The notes below the pieces were generated by a model, which was not told the origin of the DNA, searched no databases, and saw only the letters and a list, made by a program, of their open reading frames with translations. Positions 1 to 8,906 of a stretch of DNA of 64,000 bases are shown in pieces. Origin of the DNA: JABMQB01 sp963678235 (GTDB lineage Bacteria; Bacteroidota; Bacteroidia; Bacteroidales; Prolixibacteraceae); contig OY782766.1 of the NCBI GenBank assembly GCA_963678235.1, forward strand, positions 2,728,001-2,792,000, given 5' to 3'. The position numbers were made by a program, and so were the translations under genes. The number at the start of each line of letters is the position of its first letter. Position 1 is the first letter of the stretch.

Positions 1-1
1 T

Positions 2-319
2 AGGGAAGGCGATTCGTTTGAGGCAATAGCCCAGGAATTTGGAATGAAAGATTGGGAAATCTATGCATTTAATGACTACCCCAAAGGGTATCAACCCAAA
101 GCAAATGAAATTTTGTATCTACAACCCAAAAAGCTAAAACCAAAGAAATACCATAAGTCGCATACTGTTCAGGAAGGTGAATCGATGCACATGATATCGC
201 AAATGTATGGCATAAAAATGCGGCCACTTTATAAAAGAAACCGCTTAAAATATGGGGAACCTGTTCATGTTGGACAAGTAATAAGCCTGCGAAAAAAAAT
301 TAATAAACCCGCTTTATAG
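2..319 (+). CDS. C-terminal part of a LysM-domain cell-wall protein (5' truncated by window edge)
   Basis: The reading frame is open from base 2 and ends at 319, so only the C-terminal ~105 residues are visible. Two LysM-like repeats can be seen: one begins REGDSFEAIAQEFG at the window edge, and the second begins HTVQEGESMHMISQMYG and ends near GQVISL. LysM modules bind peptidoglycan. In Bacteroidota, tandem C-terminal LysM repeats often follow a glucosaminidase domain, but that part would lie outside the window, so the catalytic function is unknown. An internal ATG at 44 is inside the first repeat and is not a likely start. The gene converges on the membrane protein gene that ends at 300, overlapping it by 20 bases. 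Confidence 0.8.
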   Translation, partial: REGDSFEAIAQEFGMKDWEIYAFNDYPKGYQPKANEILYLQPKKLKPKKYHKSHTVQEGESMHMISQMYGIKMRPLYKRNRLKYGEPVHVGQVISLRKKINKPAL

Positions 320-659
320 AAGTATGGTAAAAGTAAGGCAAAAGTACTTTATCAATAAATAGTACAAACATTATAATAAAAGCAATTCCTCCAACCAAAA
401 CCATATTTGATTTAACCATATTCATTAAATTTTGCCAAATGTCAGAATGGATATAAAACAGAATGCCAATCGATACTCCTGCGATTCCTAAGATTGCCAA
501 AAAGTAAATTAAAAAGTCTCTCAAATATTGTTGAAAAACCATTTTTTTGTTCACTTTTATTGCCATTTTAGAGGCAAAATCTTCTGGCAAACTGTACGAA
601 GGTTGCATTTTTAATACATCGTCCAGTAATCTCTCTGTGTATTTATCCTTCTCTAACAT
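300..659 (-). CDS. Small two-TM membrane protein, candidate anti-sigma factor
   Basis: A 119-residue protein starting at the ATG at 659 (an in-frame TTG lies 9 bases upstream). The N-terminal ~45 residues are soluble and charged (ERLLDDVLKMQPSYSLPEDF), followed by two hydrophobic segments at roughly residues 48-70 and 82-107. The soluble start matches the common Bacteroidota pattern of short anti-sigma-like proteins that begin with a helical segment and FxxKM-type motif. The gene overlaps the end of the ECF sigma gene by 17 bases, so the two are translationally coupled. Its role as anti-sigma factor is inferred from this position and the topology; no zinc-binding HxxxCxxC motif is present. 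Confidence 0.65.
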   Translation of the reverse strand: MLEKDKYTERLLDDVLKMQPSYSLPEDFASKMAIKVNKKMVFQQYLRDFLIYFLAILGIAGVSIGILFYIHSDIWQNLMNMVKSNMVLVGGIAFIIMFVLFIDKVLLPYFYHTSIKRVY

Positions 660-1233
660 AGTCAACAAATATATTTGTTTTTTCTGATTCAGCCACTTTG
701 CTGATTTTATCTTTTAATAAATTCCGGGCCCTCGACAAATAACTTTTTATCGTTCCTTCAGGCATTTTCGTAATTTGTTCAATTTCTTTGTACGAAAACT
801 CCTCCAGGTGAAAAAGGGTCAGTACTGTTCTGTAATGCACCGGTAATTCTTCAATTAACAAAAGCAGGTGTTCCTTAATTTCTTGTTTCTCATAGCAATG
901 AATGCCGGATATTGTTTCTTCTTTATCAAAAATCAAACCTGGTGTTTCATCGTACGATGAATCCTTGTATTTATTGTTTTTTCGAACATGCGAAATGCTG
1001 GTATTGTAGGCAATGGTTGCAATCCAGGTCGATAGTTTTGAATCGCCCCTGAATTTATTTAGCTTTTGATAAACTTTTACAAAAACCTCCTGGCATATGT
1101 CTTCCAATTCCTCTTGTTGTTGAACAATCCTGCCAACAATATGCACCACCAATCCCTGATATTTAGAAACAAGGTATTGAAATGCATTGGAATTCCCACT
1201 TAAAATTTGCCTTACCAGTACAGCATCATCCAT
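643..1233 (-). CDS. ECF-type RNA polymerase sigma factor (sigma-70 family)
   Basis: A 196-residue protein starting at the ATG at 1233 (MDDAVLVRQILSGN). The longer frame to 1401 has no family similarity and would run into the divergent gene. Region 2 covers about residues 20-90, with the typical DICQEVFVKVYQKLNKFRGD core and STWIATIAYN. Region 4 covers about residues 130-185, with the HTH signature FSYKEIEQITKMPEGTIKSYLSRAR. It directs RNA polymerase to a stress- or envelope-type regulon that cannot be read from the sequence. The downstream membrane gene overlaps it and probably encodes its inhibitor; the upstream divergent gene encodes a DUF6249-like protein, a pairing seen in other Bacteroidota. 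Confidence 0.93.
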   Translation of the reverse strand: MDDAVLVRQILSGNSNAFQYLVSKYQGLVVHIVGRIVQQQEELEDICQEVFVKVYQKLNKFRGDSKLSTWIATIAYNTSISHVRKNNKYKDSSYDETPGLIFDKEETISGIHCYEKQEIKEHLLLLIEELPVHYRTVLTLFHLEEFSYKEIEQITKMPEGTIKSYLSRARNLLKDKISKVAESEKTNIFVDYVREG

Positions 1234-1399
1234 AATTATAGGATATGACTCTATAATACATAAAAATGTTGCAATTGATCCCCAAAAGTTTTTCCCATCG
1301 AGAATTTTTCTTTGCCACTGAAAAAAATCCGCTTTTACTGCAACATTCTTAAAACATCGGAAGTCTAACCAATCGAATGTTAAATTAAAAAATATAATC

Positions 1400-1756
1400 A
1401 TGACAGAAGTATTTATCCCGGCAGTGATATTTTTTGCTGCCTATCACATTATCAAACTCCTTTCGGAACATTTACTAAAAAGGAAGATTATTAAAAGCGG
1501 GCATATCGATAAAGCACAAATTTTGGAACCTTTAAAAGTTGAATCCAGTGAAGAAAACAAATATCCTTCATTAAAATGGGGACTGGTTGCTTTCCTTGGT
1601 GGTTTAGGTCTAATTCTGATCGATATTTTAAGAAGAATCGACCATGAGCTAATTGATTATAACTATGGTGTTTTACCAGTTGGAATCGTTTTGGTGTTTG
1701 TTGCGTTGGGATTCCTGATTTATTTCTTTATTGTAAACGGTAAAAGCAAAAAATAA
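1400..1756 (+). CDS. DUF6249-like small membrane protein
   Basis: A 118-residue protein with three hydrophobic segments: about residues 5-24, 60-77 and 91-111. It has a short basic C-terminus (NGKSKK) and a charged loop between the first and second segments. The length, topology and position beside an ECF sigma factor gene fit the DUF6249 family, whose function is unknown. It is divergent from the sigma gene with about 165 bases between the two starts. It is probably an inner-membrane protein co-regulated with the sigma factor. The family call is from pattern recognition and is moderate in certainty. Confidence 0.6.
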   Translation: MTEVFIPAVIFFAAYHIIKLLSEHLLKRKIIKSGHIDKAQILEPLKVESSEENKYPSLKWGLVAFLGGLGLILIDILRRIDHELIDYNYGVLPVGIVLVFVALGFLIYFFIVNGKSKK

Positions 1757-1841
1757 CCAATCAAAACCTTTGGCTTGAAAACAGATTACAGAACCGGGAT
1801 TTTGTCTTTTATTAGATGGAAATTCGGAAAACAAATTTAGC

Positions 1842-1885
1842 AGGGATGCCATCTCTTTTGAAGGAGATGGCATCCCTACCTTTTT
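1842..1885. terminator. Bidirectional hairpin terminator, palindromic repeat copy 1
   Basis: A perfect 14-bp stem (AGGGATGCCATCTC at 1842-1855 pairing with 1864-1877) with an 8-base loop, followed by TTTTT at 1881-1885. It lies between the convergent DUF6249-like gene (ends 1756) and fmt (ends 1893). A closely related palindrome occurs at 26392-26428, also between convergent genes. Confidence 0.85.
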
Positions 1886-1892
1886 GATTAAG

Positions 1893-2867
1893 TTATGTAG
1901 CACTATATTGATCAGCATTTTGAAACCCCCGGAGAAAATCAACCACCTTCATCCTTTTCTTTCCTTGCAGTTGCAACTCCAAAATATCAATCCAGCCATC
2001 TGCTGTAGCCACTTTCAGAAAAGTTTTTTTATCGGAAGATATGGTTCCGGGTTGAACCGAATGTTTCTCTTGCTTTTTATCTGACAAATAAATCTTCAAC
2101 AAAATTTCTTTCTCCGATACTTTTTGAACAAGCATTGTCCAGGCAGCCGGATAAGGTGACAATCCTCGTATCAAATTATGTATGGCGTCCACGGATTTAT
2201 TCCAATTAATCCTACAATCGTCTTTGAATATTTTTGGGGCATGCTTAAGCTCCTCTTCTTTTTGGAAAAACTCCGTTTGTGTCTGTGGCTGATAATTATC
2301 CTCTGCAAGGGCATCCACTGTTTTTAAAACCAATTTTGACCCAATTCCCAAAAGACGGTCGTGCACATCACCAACCGTATCGTTTTCTGAAATGGGTGTT
2401 TTCTCATAGAACAGTATTTTTCCAGTATCTATTTTATGATCCAGTAAAAATGTAGTTACCCCTGTTTCGCTTTCCCCATTAATTATTGCCCAGTTTAAAG
2501 GTGCAGCTCCACGATATTGTGGCAAAAGAGAAGCGTGAAGGTTAAAGGTACCCAATCGTGGCATGTTCCAAACAACTTCAGGCAACATCCTGAAAGCAAC
2601 GACCACTTGCAGGTCGGCATTCAGTGCCTTAAGCTCTTGTAAAAAATCTGGATTTTTAAGTTTTCCCGGTTGAAGCAAAGTTAATCCCTGCTCAAGCGCA
2701 TATTTTTTTACGGCTGATTCTGCAAGTTGCCGTCCCCTGCCAGCAGGTTTATCTACGCTTGTAATTACGCCAACTATATTATAACCATTCTCGACAAGAG
2801 CTTTTAAACTTCCAACTGCAAAGTCGGGCGTTCCCATAAAAACAATTCTTAAGTCTTTACCTGTCAT
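1893..2867 (-). CDS. fmt: Methionyl-tRNA formyltransferase
   Basis: A 324-residue cytoplasmic enzyme that formylates initiator Met-tRNA using 10-formyl-tetrahydrofolate. Its start is the ATG at 2867 (MTGKDLRIVFMGTPDFAV); the open frame upstream runs into the preceding gene. The N-terminal Rossmann-like formyltransferase domain (about residues 5-190) carries FNLHASLLPQYRGAAP, with the catalytic Asn and His, and LLDHKIDTG with the catalytic Asp. The C-terminal OB-like tRNA-binding domain contains IRGLSPYPAAWT. Length is close to the E. coli enzyme (315). It is the last gene of the minus-strand block and lies 14 bases after the small Cys-rich gene. Confidence 0.97.
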   Translation of the reverse strand: MTGKDLRIVFMGTPDFAVGSLKALVENGYNIVGVITSVDKPAGRGRQLAESAVKKYALEQGLTLLQPGKLKNPDFLQELKALNADLQVVVAFRMLPEVVWNMPRLGTFNLHASLLPQYRGAAPLNWAIINGESETGVTTFLLDHKIDTGKILFYEKTPISENDTVGDVHDRLLGIGSKLVLKTVDALAEDNYQPQTQTEFFQKEEELKHAPKIFKDDCRINWNKSVDAIHNLIRGLSPYPAAWTMLVQKVSEKEILLKIYLSDKKQEKHSVQPGTISSDKKTFLKVATADGWIDILELQLQGKKRMKVVDFLRGFQNADQYSAT

Positions 2868-2881
2868 AGCAATTAAAAGCT

Positions 2882-3085
2882 TTATTTCTTTCTTAAATTC
2901 CGGTTCCCCTTTTGTGCTTTTGGCCAGTATGGACAATGCCTGCAACCATTTGCACAACAGTAACCTCTTTTGGTCAGGTATTCTTCCGTCATCACACGAA
3001 ATCCTTCCTTGCTCAAATAATAGTCAACTCCTTCCTCAAAGTCATCACCATATTCCATATCGCCGTAAGAAGGATTATAACTCAT
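2882..3085 (-). CDS. Small cysteine-rich protein, DUF5522 type
   Basis: A 67-residue soluble protein with the motif GYCCANGCRHCPYWP near its C-terminus, giving four closely spaced cysteines (CC-x3-C-x2-C). The N-terminal half is acidic and the tail is basic. This motif is the hallmark of the DUF5522 family, short proteins widespread in Bacteroidota and with eukaryotic relatives. The cysteines suggest metal or Fe-S binding, but no function is established. It sits 28 bases after ribBA and 14 bases before fmt on the same strand, so it is probably cotranscribed with both. Confidence 0.8.
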   Translation of the reverse strand: MSYNPSYGDMEYGDDFEEGVDYYLSKEGFRVMTEEYLTKRGYCCANGCRHCPYWPKAQKGNRNLRKK

Positions 3086-3113
3086 TACTTTAGATTACAA
3101 TTGAACAAGAAAA

Positions 3114-4340
3114 CTAATCATCGTAATTAAACCTTTGAAGGTTGTGCCCCATTCGGTCCCTTTTGGTTTTTAAATACCTCTGGTTATGCTTGTTTGGTTT
3201 AACTTCAATTGGGATAATTTCGGAAATCGTTAACCCATATGCTTCCAAACCAACCCTTTTCACAGGATTATTTGTTAATAATTTCATTTTTGTGACCCCT
3301 ATATTCCTCAAAATCTGGGCACCAACTCCGTAGTCACGTTCATCGGCATCAAAACCTAAATGGATGTTTGCATCAATGGTATCCATTCCTTCATCTTGCA
3401 GTTTGTAAGCTGCAATTTTATTGAGCAAACCAATTCCACGTCCTTCTTGCTGCATGTAAACCACAACTCCACGGCCCTCTTTTTCGATCATTTGCATGGA
3501 TGCTTGTAACTGGTCGCCACATTCGCATCTTTTTGAAGCAAAAATATCGCCCGTCATACACGACGAATGCACCCTAACCAATACCGGCTCGCCATCCGCA
3601 ACATTGCCTTTAATCAAAGCAACATGTTCAGCCCCGTTCGACTTTTGACGAAACGGAACAATTTGAAAATCACCATGTTCCGTTGGCAGGCTTACTTCCT
3701 CTCCACGCATAATTAAACTTTCCCGATCTAATAAATAAGCAATCAGATCTTTTATCGATACTAATTTTAAGTTAAATTTTTGGGCAAGTTTCGATAATTC
3801 AGGCAAACGTGACATGGTGCCATCGTCATTCATTATTTCGATCAGTACCCCGGCAGGTGTTAATCCCGCTAATCTCATCAGGTCAATCGTTGCTTCGGTA
3901 TGTCCTGACCGTCTTAGCACTCCGCGGTCTTTTGCTTTAAGTGGGAAGATATGCCCGGGACGCCCGAGTTCTTCTGGCTTGGTATCTTTATTTGCCAATG
4001 CATTGATTGTTTTTGCCCGGTCGCTGGCGGAAATTCCCGTCGTGCAGCCATAGCCAATTAAATCAACAGAAACAGTAAAAGGGGTTTCGTGCGACGAAGT
4101 ATTTTTCCCTACCATTAACTGCAAATCAAGCTCTTCGCATCGGCTCTCGGTAAGGGGCACGCAAATTAGCCCCCTGCCATATTTAGTCATAAAATTCACT
4201 ATCTCGGGGGTAATCAATTCTGCAGAAGCAATAAAATCCCCTTCATTCTCCCTGTCTTCGTCATCCACAACAATAATTATTTCCCCTTTCTTCAACGCTT
4301 CAACGGCCTCAGGTATAGAATTTAGCTTTATTTCGTCCAT
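3114..4340 (-). CDS. ribBA: Bifunctional 3,4-dihydroxy-2-butanone-4-phosphate synthase / GTP cyclohydrolase II
   Basis: A 408-residue riboflavin-biosynthesis enzyme. Its start is the ATG at 4340 (MDEIKLNSIPEAV). The N-terminal RibB domain (about residues 5-200) has DDEDRENEGDF, the metal and ribulose-5-phosphate site, and RSGHTEA. The C-terminal RibA domain (about 205-400) has the zinc-binding SSCMTGDIFASKRCECG and the GTP-site motif YMQQEGRGIGL. Both active sites look intact. It supplies precursors for FMN/FAD, which the Nqr and ApbE proteins elsewhere in this window consume. The gap to the upstream glycosyltransferase gene is 73 bases and shows no recognisable FMN riboswitch. Confidence 0.97.
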   Translation of the reverse strand: MDEIKLNSIPEAVEALKKGEIIIVVDDEDRENEGDFIASAELITPEIVNFMTKYGRGLICVPLTESRCEELDLQLMVGKNTSSHETPFTVSVDLIGYGCTTGISASDRAKTINALANKDTKPEELGRPGHIFPLKAKDRGVLRRSGHTEATIDLMRLAGLTPAGVLIEIMNDDGTMSRLPELSKLAQKFNLKLVSIKDLIAYLLDRESLIMRGEEVSLPTEHGDFQIVPFRQKSNGAEHVALIKGNVADGEPVLVRVHSSCMTGDIFASKRCECGDQLQASMQMIEKEGRGVVVYMQQEGRGIGLLNKIAAYKLQDEGMDTIDANIHLGFDADERDYGVGAQILRNIGVTKMKLLTNNPVKRVGLEAYGLTISEIIPIEVKPNKHNQRYLKTKRDRMGHNLQRFNYDD

Positions 4341-4413
4341 TTTAATAATGTTCCTGTGAAAATTAGGCTGCAAAATTACTTAAAATAATTGATAAAAAAA
4401 TGACAAAGGCTTT

Positions 4414-5601
4414 CTATGCCCGTTTAGACTTTTCCCAATTCACCGATTGTTTTCCTTTGACAAAACGGATTATTCCAGCCACCCCGGCATAATTTATTAG
4501 TACAAAATAAAGTGGGGCAAAAAGAAGTTTTAAACGGATTTGTTTTTTCTCGAAATACCAGCCGACAAAAGCGAGGAAGTAGCAAAACAATTGAAGGTAT
4601 AAAAACAGTGTGTACCAGTTAACAGAAATCCAAAGCCCTTTTTCGGCAACAATAGCAATATTCACTAATAGCAATAAAAACAAGGATATTGGAGCAATGG
4701 TCCATCGAAATACTTTGTGCGAAATATACTGCCAGGTCAACAAACCATATTTAAAGGGATTCAACAAAGGTTTAAGCCTGAATATTGTTTGAACGCCGCC
4801 AGCAGCGATTCTAATTTTACGTTTTAGCTCTTCTTTGACGTTTAACGATCCTGTTTCTTCTGCATAAGCATTGGGTGTATATGCAATTCTGTATCCTTTT
4901 TGGGCAATTCTCAGTGTGATTATAAAATCATCAAGTAAAGTATCGCCTTCCACTTCCTGGAATAAATTGGCACGTATGGCAAATAGCTCACCCACACCCC
5001 CCACTGCTGAATTTACACCTGCATCCATTTTTTTTAGCCACGATTCATATTTCCAATAGAGGCCTTCACCTGCCGCAGCAGCAGCATTTTTTTTCCTTTC
5101 TACAATCCGCTTTTCCCCTGCAACTGAACCTACATCCGGGTTTCTAAATTGTTTAACGATTTCCCTTATTGATTGATTCCCGAGAATGGTATTGGTATCT
5201 GAGAATATGACAATGGGCGCCTTTACAAATTGCATCCCGCGGTTCATCGCGTGTATTTTTCCATTCCGTTCTTTTAGGTGATACACTTCAACTTCCGGAT
5301 ATTTTTTTAACAGTTCCGGGGTACCATCGTCCGACCCATCGGTAACCCATAAATATTGGATTTTTTCTTTCGGATAATCCAACGAAAAAGAATTCTCCAC
5401 TTTCTGATCGACATAATCTTTTTCATTAAACGCGGTAACAAACAAACAGACATTGGGTTCCGCATTGGTTTCAGATAAAGTATCAGATTTTTTTTGCAGA
5501 AACTTTTTAATATAGTAAACCACAGCAATTAAAATACTGTAGCCAGCGTATGTATAAAACAGGATAAAAAACAGGATCCAAAAAAGGAGTATCAATGTCA
5601 T
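4414..5601 (-). CDS. Membrane-bound family 2 glycosyltransferase
   Basis: A 395-residue processive-type GT2 enzyme of the inner membrane. There is one N-terminal hydrophobic segment (about residues 2-28). A GT-A catalytic domain follows (about 48-280), with LFVTAFNEKDYV, the nucleotide-sugar motif VTDGSDDGT, FSDTNT in the DxD position, and LDDFIITLRIAQKGYRIAY in the acceptor region. Three C-terminal hydrophobic segments follow (about 300-380). Such enzymes make polysaccharide or glycolipid at the cytoplasmic face; substrate and product cannot be told. Its ATG overlaps the stop of the upstream GT4 gene (ATGA at 5598-5601), so the two are coupled and probably act in the same pathway. Confidence 0.9.
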   Translation of the reverse strand: MTLILLFWILFFILFYTYAGYSILIAVVYYIKKFLQKKSDTLSETNAEPNVCLFVTAFNEKDYVDQKVENSFSLDYPKEKIQYLWVTDGSDDGTPELLKKYPEVEVYHLKERNGKIHAMNRGMQFVKAPIVIFSDTNTILGNQSIREIVKQFRNPDVGSVAGEKRIVERKKNAAAAAGEGLYWKYESWLKKMDAGVNSAVGGVGELFAIRANLFQEVEGDTLLDDFIITLRIAQKGYRIAYTPNAYAEETGSLNVKEELKRKIRIAAGGVQTIFRLKPLLNPFKYGLLTWQYISHKVFRWTIAPISLFLLLLVNIAIVAEKGLWISVNWYTLFLYLQLFCYFLAFVGWYFEKKQIRLKLLFAPLYFVLINYAGVAGIIRFVKGKQSVNWEKSKRA

Positions 5602-6800
5602 TCGAGATGTTTCTTATAAAATTCAGTCAATTTTTCTGTTAGGACTAAATTATTAAAATTTTCGTGAATAAACAGGGATGCATTTGCACTTAAGGATTCG
5701 AATAGTTTTTTGTCGTCCAATAATTGAAGAATGCCTGCAGAAAAATCTCTTGCCTCATCCGCAATTAAAATATTTTTGCCTGAAGTTGTTTGTATTCCTT
5801 CGGAACCGATCGAAGTTGAGACAATGGGCTTACCTAGTGCCATCCCTTCCACAATTTTAATTCGCATTCCACTTCCCGAAAGCAAGGGAACAACCATCAC
5901 AGCTTTTGAGTTTATGAATCGGTATGCGTCTTCAACTTCTCCTTCATAAAAAACATTTTTACCGGATATTTTCGAAACAAACCAATCCGGGGCATTCCTC
6001 CCGGCAACATAAAATTTTGTTTCCGGTTTATGTTTTAATAATTCCGTCCAACAATTATTTAAAAACCATACTACCCCTTCCTGGTTGGGAGCCCAATCCA
6101 GTGCGCCAATATGAAATACAGAAAACGGTTCAATCTCGCTATCATCAGGTATCAAATAACTAAGATCAATACCTGTTTGCGAAACATGCATTGGTTTTTT
6201 ATTCCCCAATTGGTTTAAAATATCCCCATCCCTTTGTGTTATCGGAACTACAAGATCGTAGGAATTTAGCAGTGAAATTTCGAAACGTTTGATTCTTTTG
6301 CTCAGGTTTTTTAAATACCATTTTTTGAAACCTTTACTCACACATGCTGTACGTTCCCATATTTCATATTCTATATTATGAGACCGATAAACAATTTTTG
6401 CATTCGACAATTCTCGGATTACCGGAATATAGGGACACACATATAATCCTTCCAATTGGACAATATCAAATTCATTCTTTTTTAATATTTCCCTAAGCTC
6501 GTTTGAAAATGATTTATCAATAAAACGTGCAGCATTATAGGGAATTTTTGAAAACAGCAAATTTTGTAATGCATCCCATGCATTTATGGGTGCCGGAACA
6601 TTCACCAATTTAATTTTCGCTAAGCCTTTTATTTCTGGTGGAATATCCGACAAGTTAATCGAATGTTTAATGGTAACCATCGATAACAGGGTAACTTCGT
6701 GCCCTGCTGAAACCAATCCTCTTAAAACATTCATGCAGGCAATTGCCCCGCCATCGGTTTCCGGATAGGGTACTTTATTGGTTATTTGAAGTATCTTCAT
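5598..6800 (-). CDS. Family 4 glycosyltransferase
   Basis: A 400-residue soluble GT-B enzyme. The N-terminal domain opens with ITNKVPYPETDGGAIACMNVLRGL, typical of glycosyltransferase 4-type N-termini. The C-terminal domain has FHIGALDWAPNQEGV and the donor-binding run VVPLLSGSGMRIKIVEGMALG, followed by GKPIVSTSIGSEGI. The glutamate pair usual for retaining GT4 enzymes is in that region. It overlaps the downstream GT2 by 4 bases and the upstream LptF/G-type permease by 26 bases, so the three form a tight operon. This context suggests a cell-envelope glycan; the specific sugar is unknown. Confidence 0.92.
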   Translation of the reverse strand: MKILQITNKVPYPETDGGAIACMNVLRGLVSAGHEVTLLSMVTIKHSINLSDIPPEIKGLAKIKLVNVPAPINAWDALQNLLFSKIPYNAARFIDKSFSNELREILKKNEFDIVQLEGLYVCPYIPVIRELSNAKIVYRSHNIEYEIWERTACVSKGFKKWYLKNLSKRIKRFEISLLNSYDLVVPITQRDGDILNQLGNKKPMHVSQTGIDLSYLIPDDSEIEPFSVFHIGALDWAPNQEGVVWFLNNCWTELLKHKPETKFYVAGRNAPDWFVSKISGKNVFYEGEVEDAYRFINSKAVMVVPLLSGSGMRIKIVEGMALGKPIVSTSIGSEGIQTTSGKNILIADEARDFSAGILQLLDDKKLFESLSANASLFIHENFNNLVLTEKLTEFYKKHLE

Positions 6801-8277
6801 TCAATAAATTAGCCTTGCCCCTTTTTAACCTTATTTTGATCTTTTTTATTAAATCGAAATAAGTTTCTGTACTCATTACTGCCGAATCGCTGACCGCTTT
6901 ATAGGTCAGCCAAATACCGATCGGTAAAAATACAAGCGAAGAAAACCACATTCCTAAGAACATATCCCAAACATCTTCACGTGCCGATTTCTCCCCGGTT
7001 ATAGAGACAACATAATACATGATAAATAGAAAAATAGAAATGACCACAGGCATTCCAAGCCCCCCCTTTCGGATAATTGCACCTAAAGGCGCGCCAATAA
7101 AGAAAAAAAGCAAAACAGCTACCGACAACGAAAACTTCTTATGCCGTTCCATTTCGTGCTTGTTAATAATCTTTTTCGCACCATAAAGGTTGTTCTGGAT
7201 GTTGTTCAATTCATTATTATTTGAACGTACATTGCCCAAAGCGCTTTCAACAACCTGGTTCTTTCTATCCATATCAAGGTTTTCAAATTCTTCTTTAGGA
7301 TTAAAAATTATCGCTGGCTTATCGTCCACAGACCTTTTTAAAGAATCATTGGGAGCAGTATGATTTAACAAATTGACCATTAATGCACTATTAAACCTGC
7401 TACCAACAACAAACCTTCTTATTCGTTCTCTATAATCCTGGTGCAATGAATCCTCCGAAGCCAACAATTGATTGATGTTCAGCATTCGATACGAATTCTG
7501 AAATATTTTTTCATCAGAACGGTTAAAATCGAAACCCCTTAGTTTAATATTTACAATTTGTTTGTCGAAACGGTCTTCCCTATGTGGATATGTTTTTCTT
7601 CGTCTGTTATTTTTGGGGTTCTCCTCCACATAATTAATTCCACTATACAATGTAAATACCATAAATTTACGGTCTTCTGTCATCTCTAACCTACCAGAAT
7701 CGGCTACTGTTACCCTGTCGTTCGAGCTTCCTCTCGAGTGATCATACACCAGCACATCGTAAAGCATATTTGTTTCCTTGTTCTTCCGGTCAACGCGAAT
7801 ACTATAATTGGTGATTTCATTGGTAAATACACCTTCTTTTAAGATCAGTTCCGGCTTTTGTTGTTTTACACTGTACAAAAGGGTAATAAATCGAAGATTG
7901 GTTTTTGGAAGTATATTATTTGCGAAATAAAAAGCAGTAAAAGATACAATTATTGCGATGACCATCATCGGCCTCATTATCCTTAATAGGGAAACTCCTG
8001 CTGATTTTATTGCAACTAATTCATAACTCTCCCCCAATGCACCAAAAGCCATTATAGATGCCAGCAACATTGAAAGAGGGAATGCAAATGGGAGTAAGCC
8101 AAAGGAAGCATAAAAAACCAATTCCCCTAATACAGACCATTCCAAACCTTTGCCAACCAGGTCATCAATGTATTTCCACATAAATTGCATCAGCAATACA
8201 AACAGGCATATAAAAAAGGTCATGAAAAAAGGACCTAAAAATGATCTTATAACATATGCGTGCAATCTCTTCATCAT
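6775..8277 (-). CDS. LptF/LptG family lipopolysaccharide-export permease
   Basis: A 500-residue inner-membrane protein of the YjgP/YjgQ (LptF/LptG) family, which extracts LPS from the inner membrane with the LptB ATPase. It has three N-terminal membrane segments (about residues 12-35, 55-80, 100-122), a large periplasmic beta-jellyroll region (about 125-370), and three C-terminal segments (about 378-460). FSLSVAVLLFFFIGAPLGAIIRKGG is the family-typical fifth segment. It is longer than E. coli LptF/G (about 360) because the periplasmic part is extended, as is usual in Bacteroidota. Two adjacent ATGs exist (8277 and 8274). It overlaps the downstream GT4 gene by 26 bases. Confidence 0.9.
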   Translation of the reverse strand: MMKRLHAYVIRSFLGPFFMTFFICLFVLLMQFMWKYIDDLVGKGLEWSVLGELVFYASFGLLPFAFPLSMLLASIMAFGALGESYELVAIKSAGVSLLRIMRPMMVIAIIVSFTAFYFANNILPKTNLRFITLLYSVKQQKPELILKEGVFTNEITNYSIRVDRKNKETNMLYDVLVYDHSRGSSNDRVTVADSGRLEMTEDRKFMVFTLYSGINYVEENPKNNRRRKTYPHREDRFDKQIVNIKLRGFDFNRSDEKIFQNSYRMLNINQLLASEDSLHQDYRERIRRFVVGSRFNSALMVNLLNHTAPNDSLKRSVDDKPAIIFNPKEEFENLDMDRKNQVVESALGNVRSNNNELNNIQNNLYGAKKIINKHEMERHKKFSLSVAVLLFFFIGAPLGAIIRKGGLGMPVVISIFLFIMYYVVSITGEKSAREDVWDMFLGMWFSSLVFLPIGIWLTYKAVSDSAVMSTETYFDLIKKIKIRLKRGKANLLNEDTSNNQ

Positions 8278-8388
8278 ACAATTATTTCCTTGGATTGAAG
8301 TACAAAGCTAAATTATTTTAAAGGAATAAAAACGAAAAAAATGTTAGAGATTATTTAATAACAAGAAGAATTGGAACAAAATAACGAA

Positions 8389-8766
8389 TTACGAACCTAA
8401 AACATGTTTCAAATCAGCAATTTGAGAATCCCAAAGCCCCTGGGATTCATCGGCTTCATCTTCTTCAGCAAAATCTGTAACCAACAAAGAAACATCATTG
8501 GTCAACTCATCGCGAGCTATTTTAAATTCAAAGTACTCATTATCTGTATCAAGCCAGGTAAAACGCACCAACCTGTTTTCTTTATGCAAAGTCATTTCCG
8601 CCTGCTGTTCAGATCCTTCCCACACAAAAGTATACACCTTCCCTCGAACTTTAACATCATCGGCAAACCATTCTGCCAAACCTGATGCAGTGCTAAGCCT
8701 GTTATACAATACTTTAGGTGAACAATTCACAATGTATTCAAAATTCACTTTGATTTTATCGCTCAT
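8389..8766 (-). CDS. START-like domain protein (SRPBCC fold)
   Basis: A 125-residue soluble acidic protein. The pattern KVNFEYIVNCSPKVLYNRLSTASGLAEWFADDVKVRGKVYTFVWEG is typical of START/AHSA1-like ligand-binding folds, where the Trp-Phe pair follows the first helix. An acidic run (DFAEEDEADES) precedes the final helix. Bacteroidota carry a family of about this length annotated only as START-like domain protein; ligand and role are unknown. It is a single gene, with about 110 bases before the LptF/G-type gene downstream. Confidence 0.8.
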   Translation of the reverse strand: MSDKIKVNFEYIVNCSPKVLYNRLSTASGLAEWFADDVKVRGKVYTFVWEGSEQQAEMTLHKENRLVRFTWLDTDNEYFEFKIARDELTNDVSLLVTDFAEEDEADESQGLWDSQIADLKHVLGS

Positions 8767-8885
8767 AGTATTTGCTTTTGTGCAATATATTAAATCTGAA
8801 ATTAACTCGCAAAACTCTTACCGTATAAGAGTTTGGTAAGGTAATATTTTTCTTTATAAAACAGAAGGTGTTTAAAAATAAATAT

Positions 8886-8893
8886 TATATTTG
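8886..8893 (+). promoter_or_regulatory. -7 promoter element of the tRNA gene
   Basis: TATATTTG at 8886-8893 matches the Bacteroidota -7 consensus TAnnTTTG and ends 13 bases before the tRNA 5' end. The -33 element is weaker (GTGTTT around 8865-8870). Confidence 0.7.
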
Positions 8894-8906
8894 CACCGCA
8901 ATTTTC

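Noticed and set aside
1234..1401. N-terminal extension of the ECF sigma factor
   Set aside because: The 56 extra residues have no similarity to sigma factors and would overlap the divergent gene; the start at MDDAV fits family length.
4341..4413. FMN riboswitch upstream of ribBA
   Set aside because: The 73-base gap is too short for the RFN element and shows none of its conserved segments.
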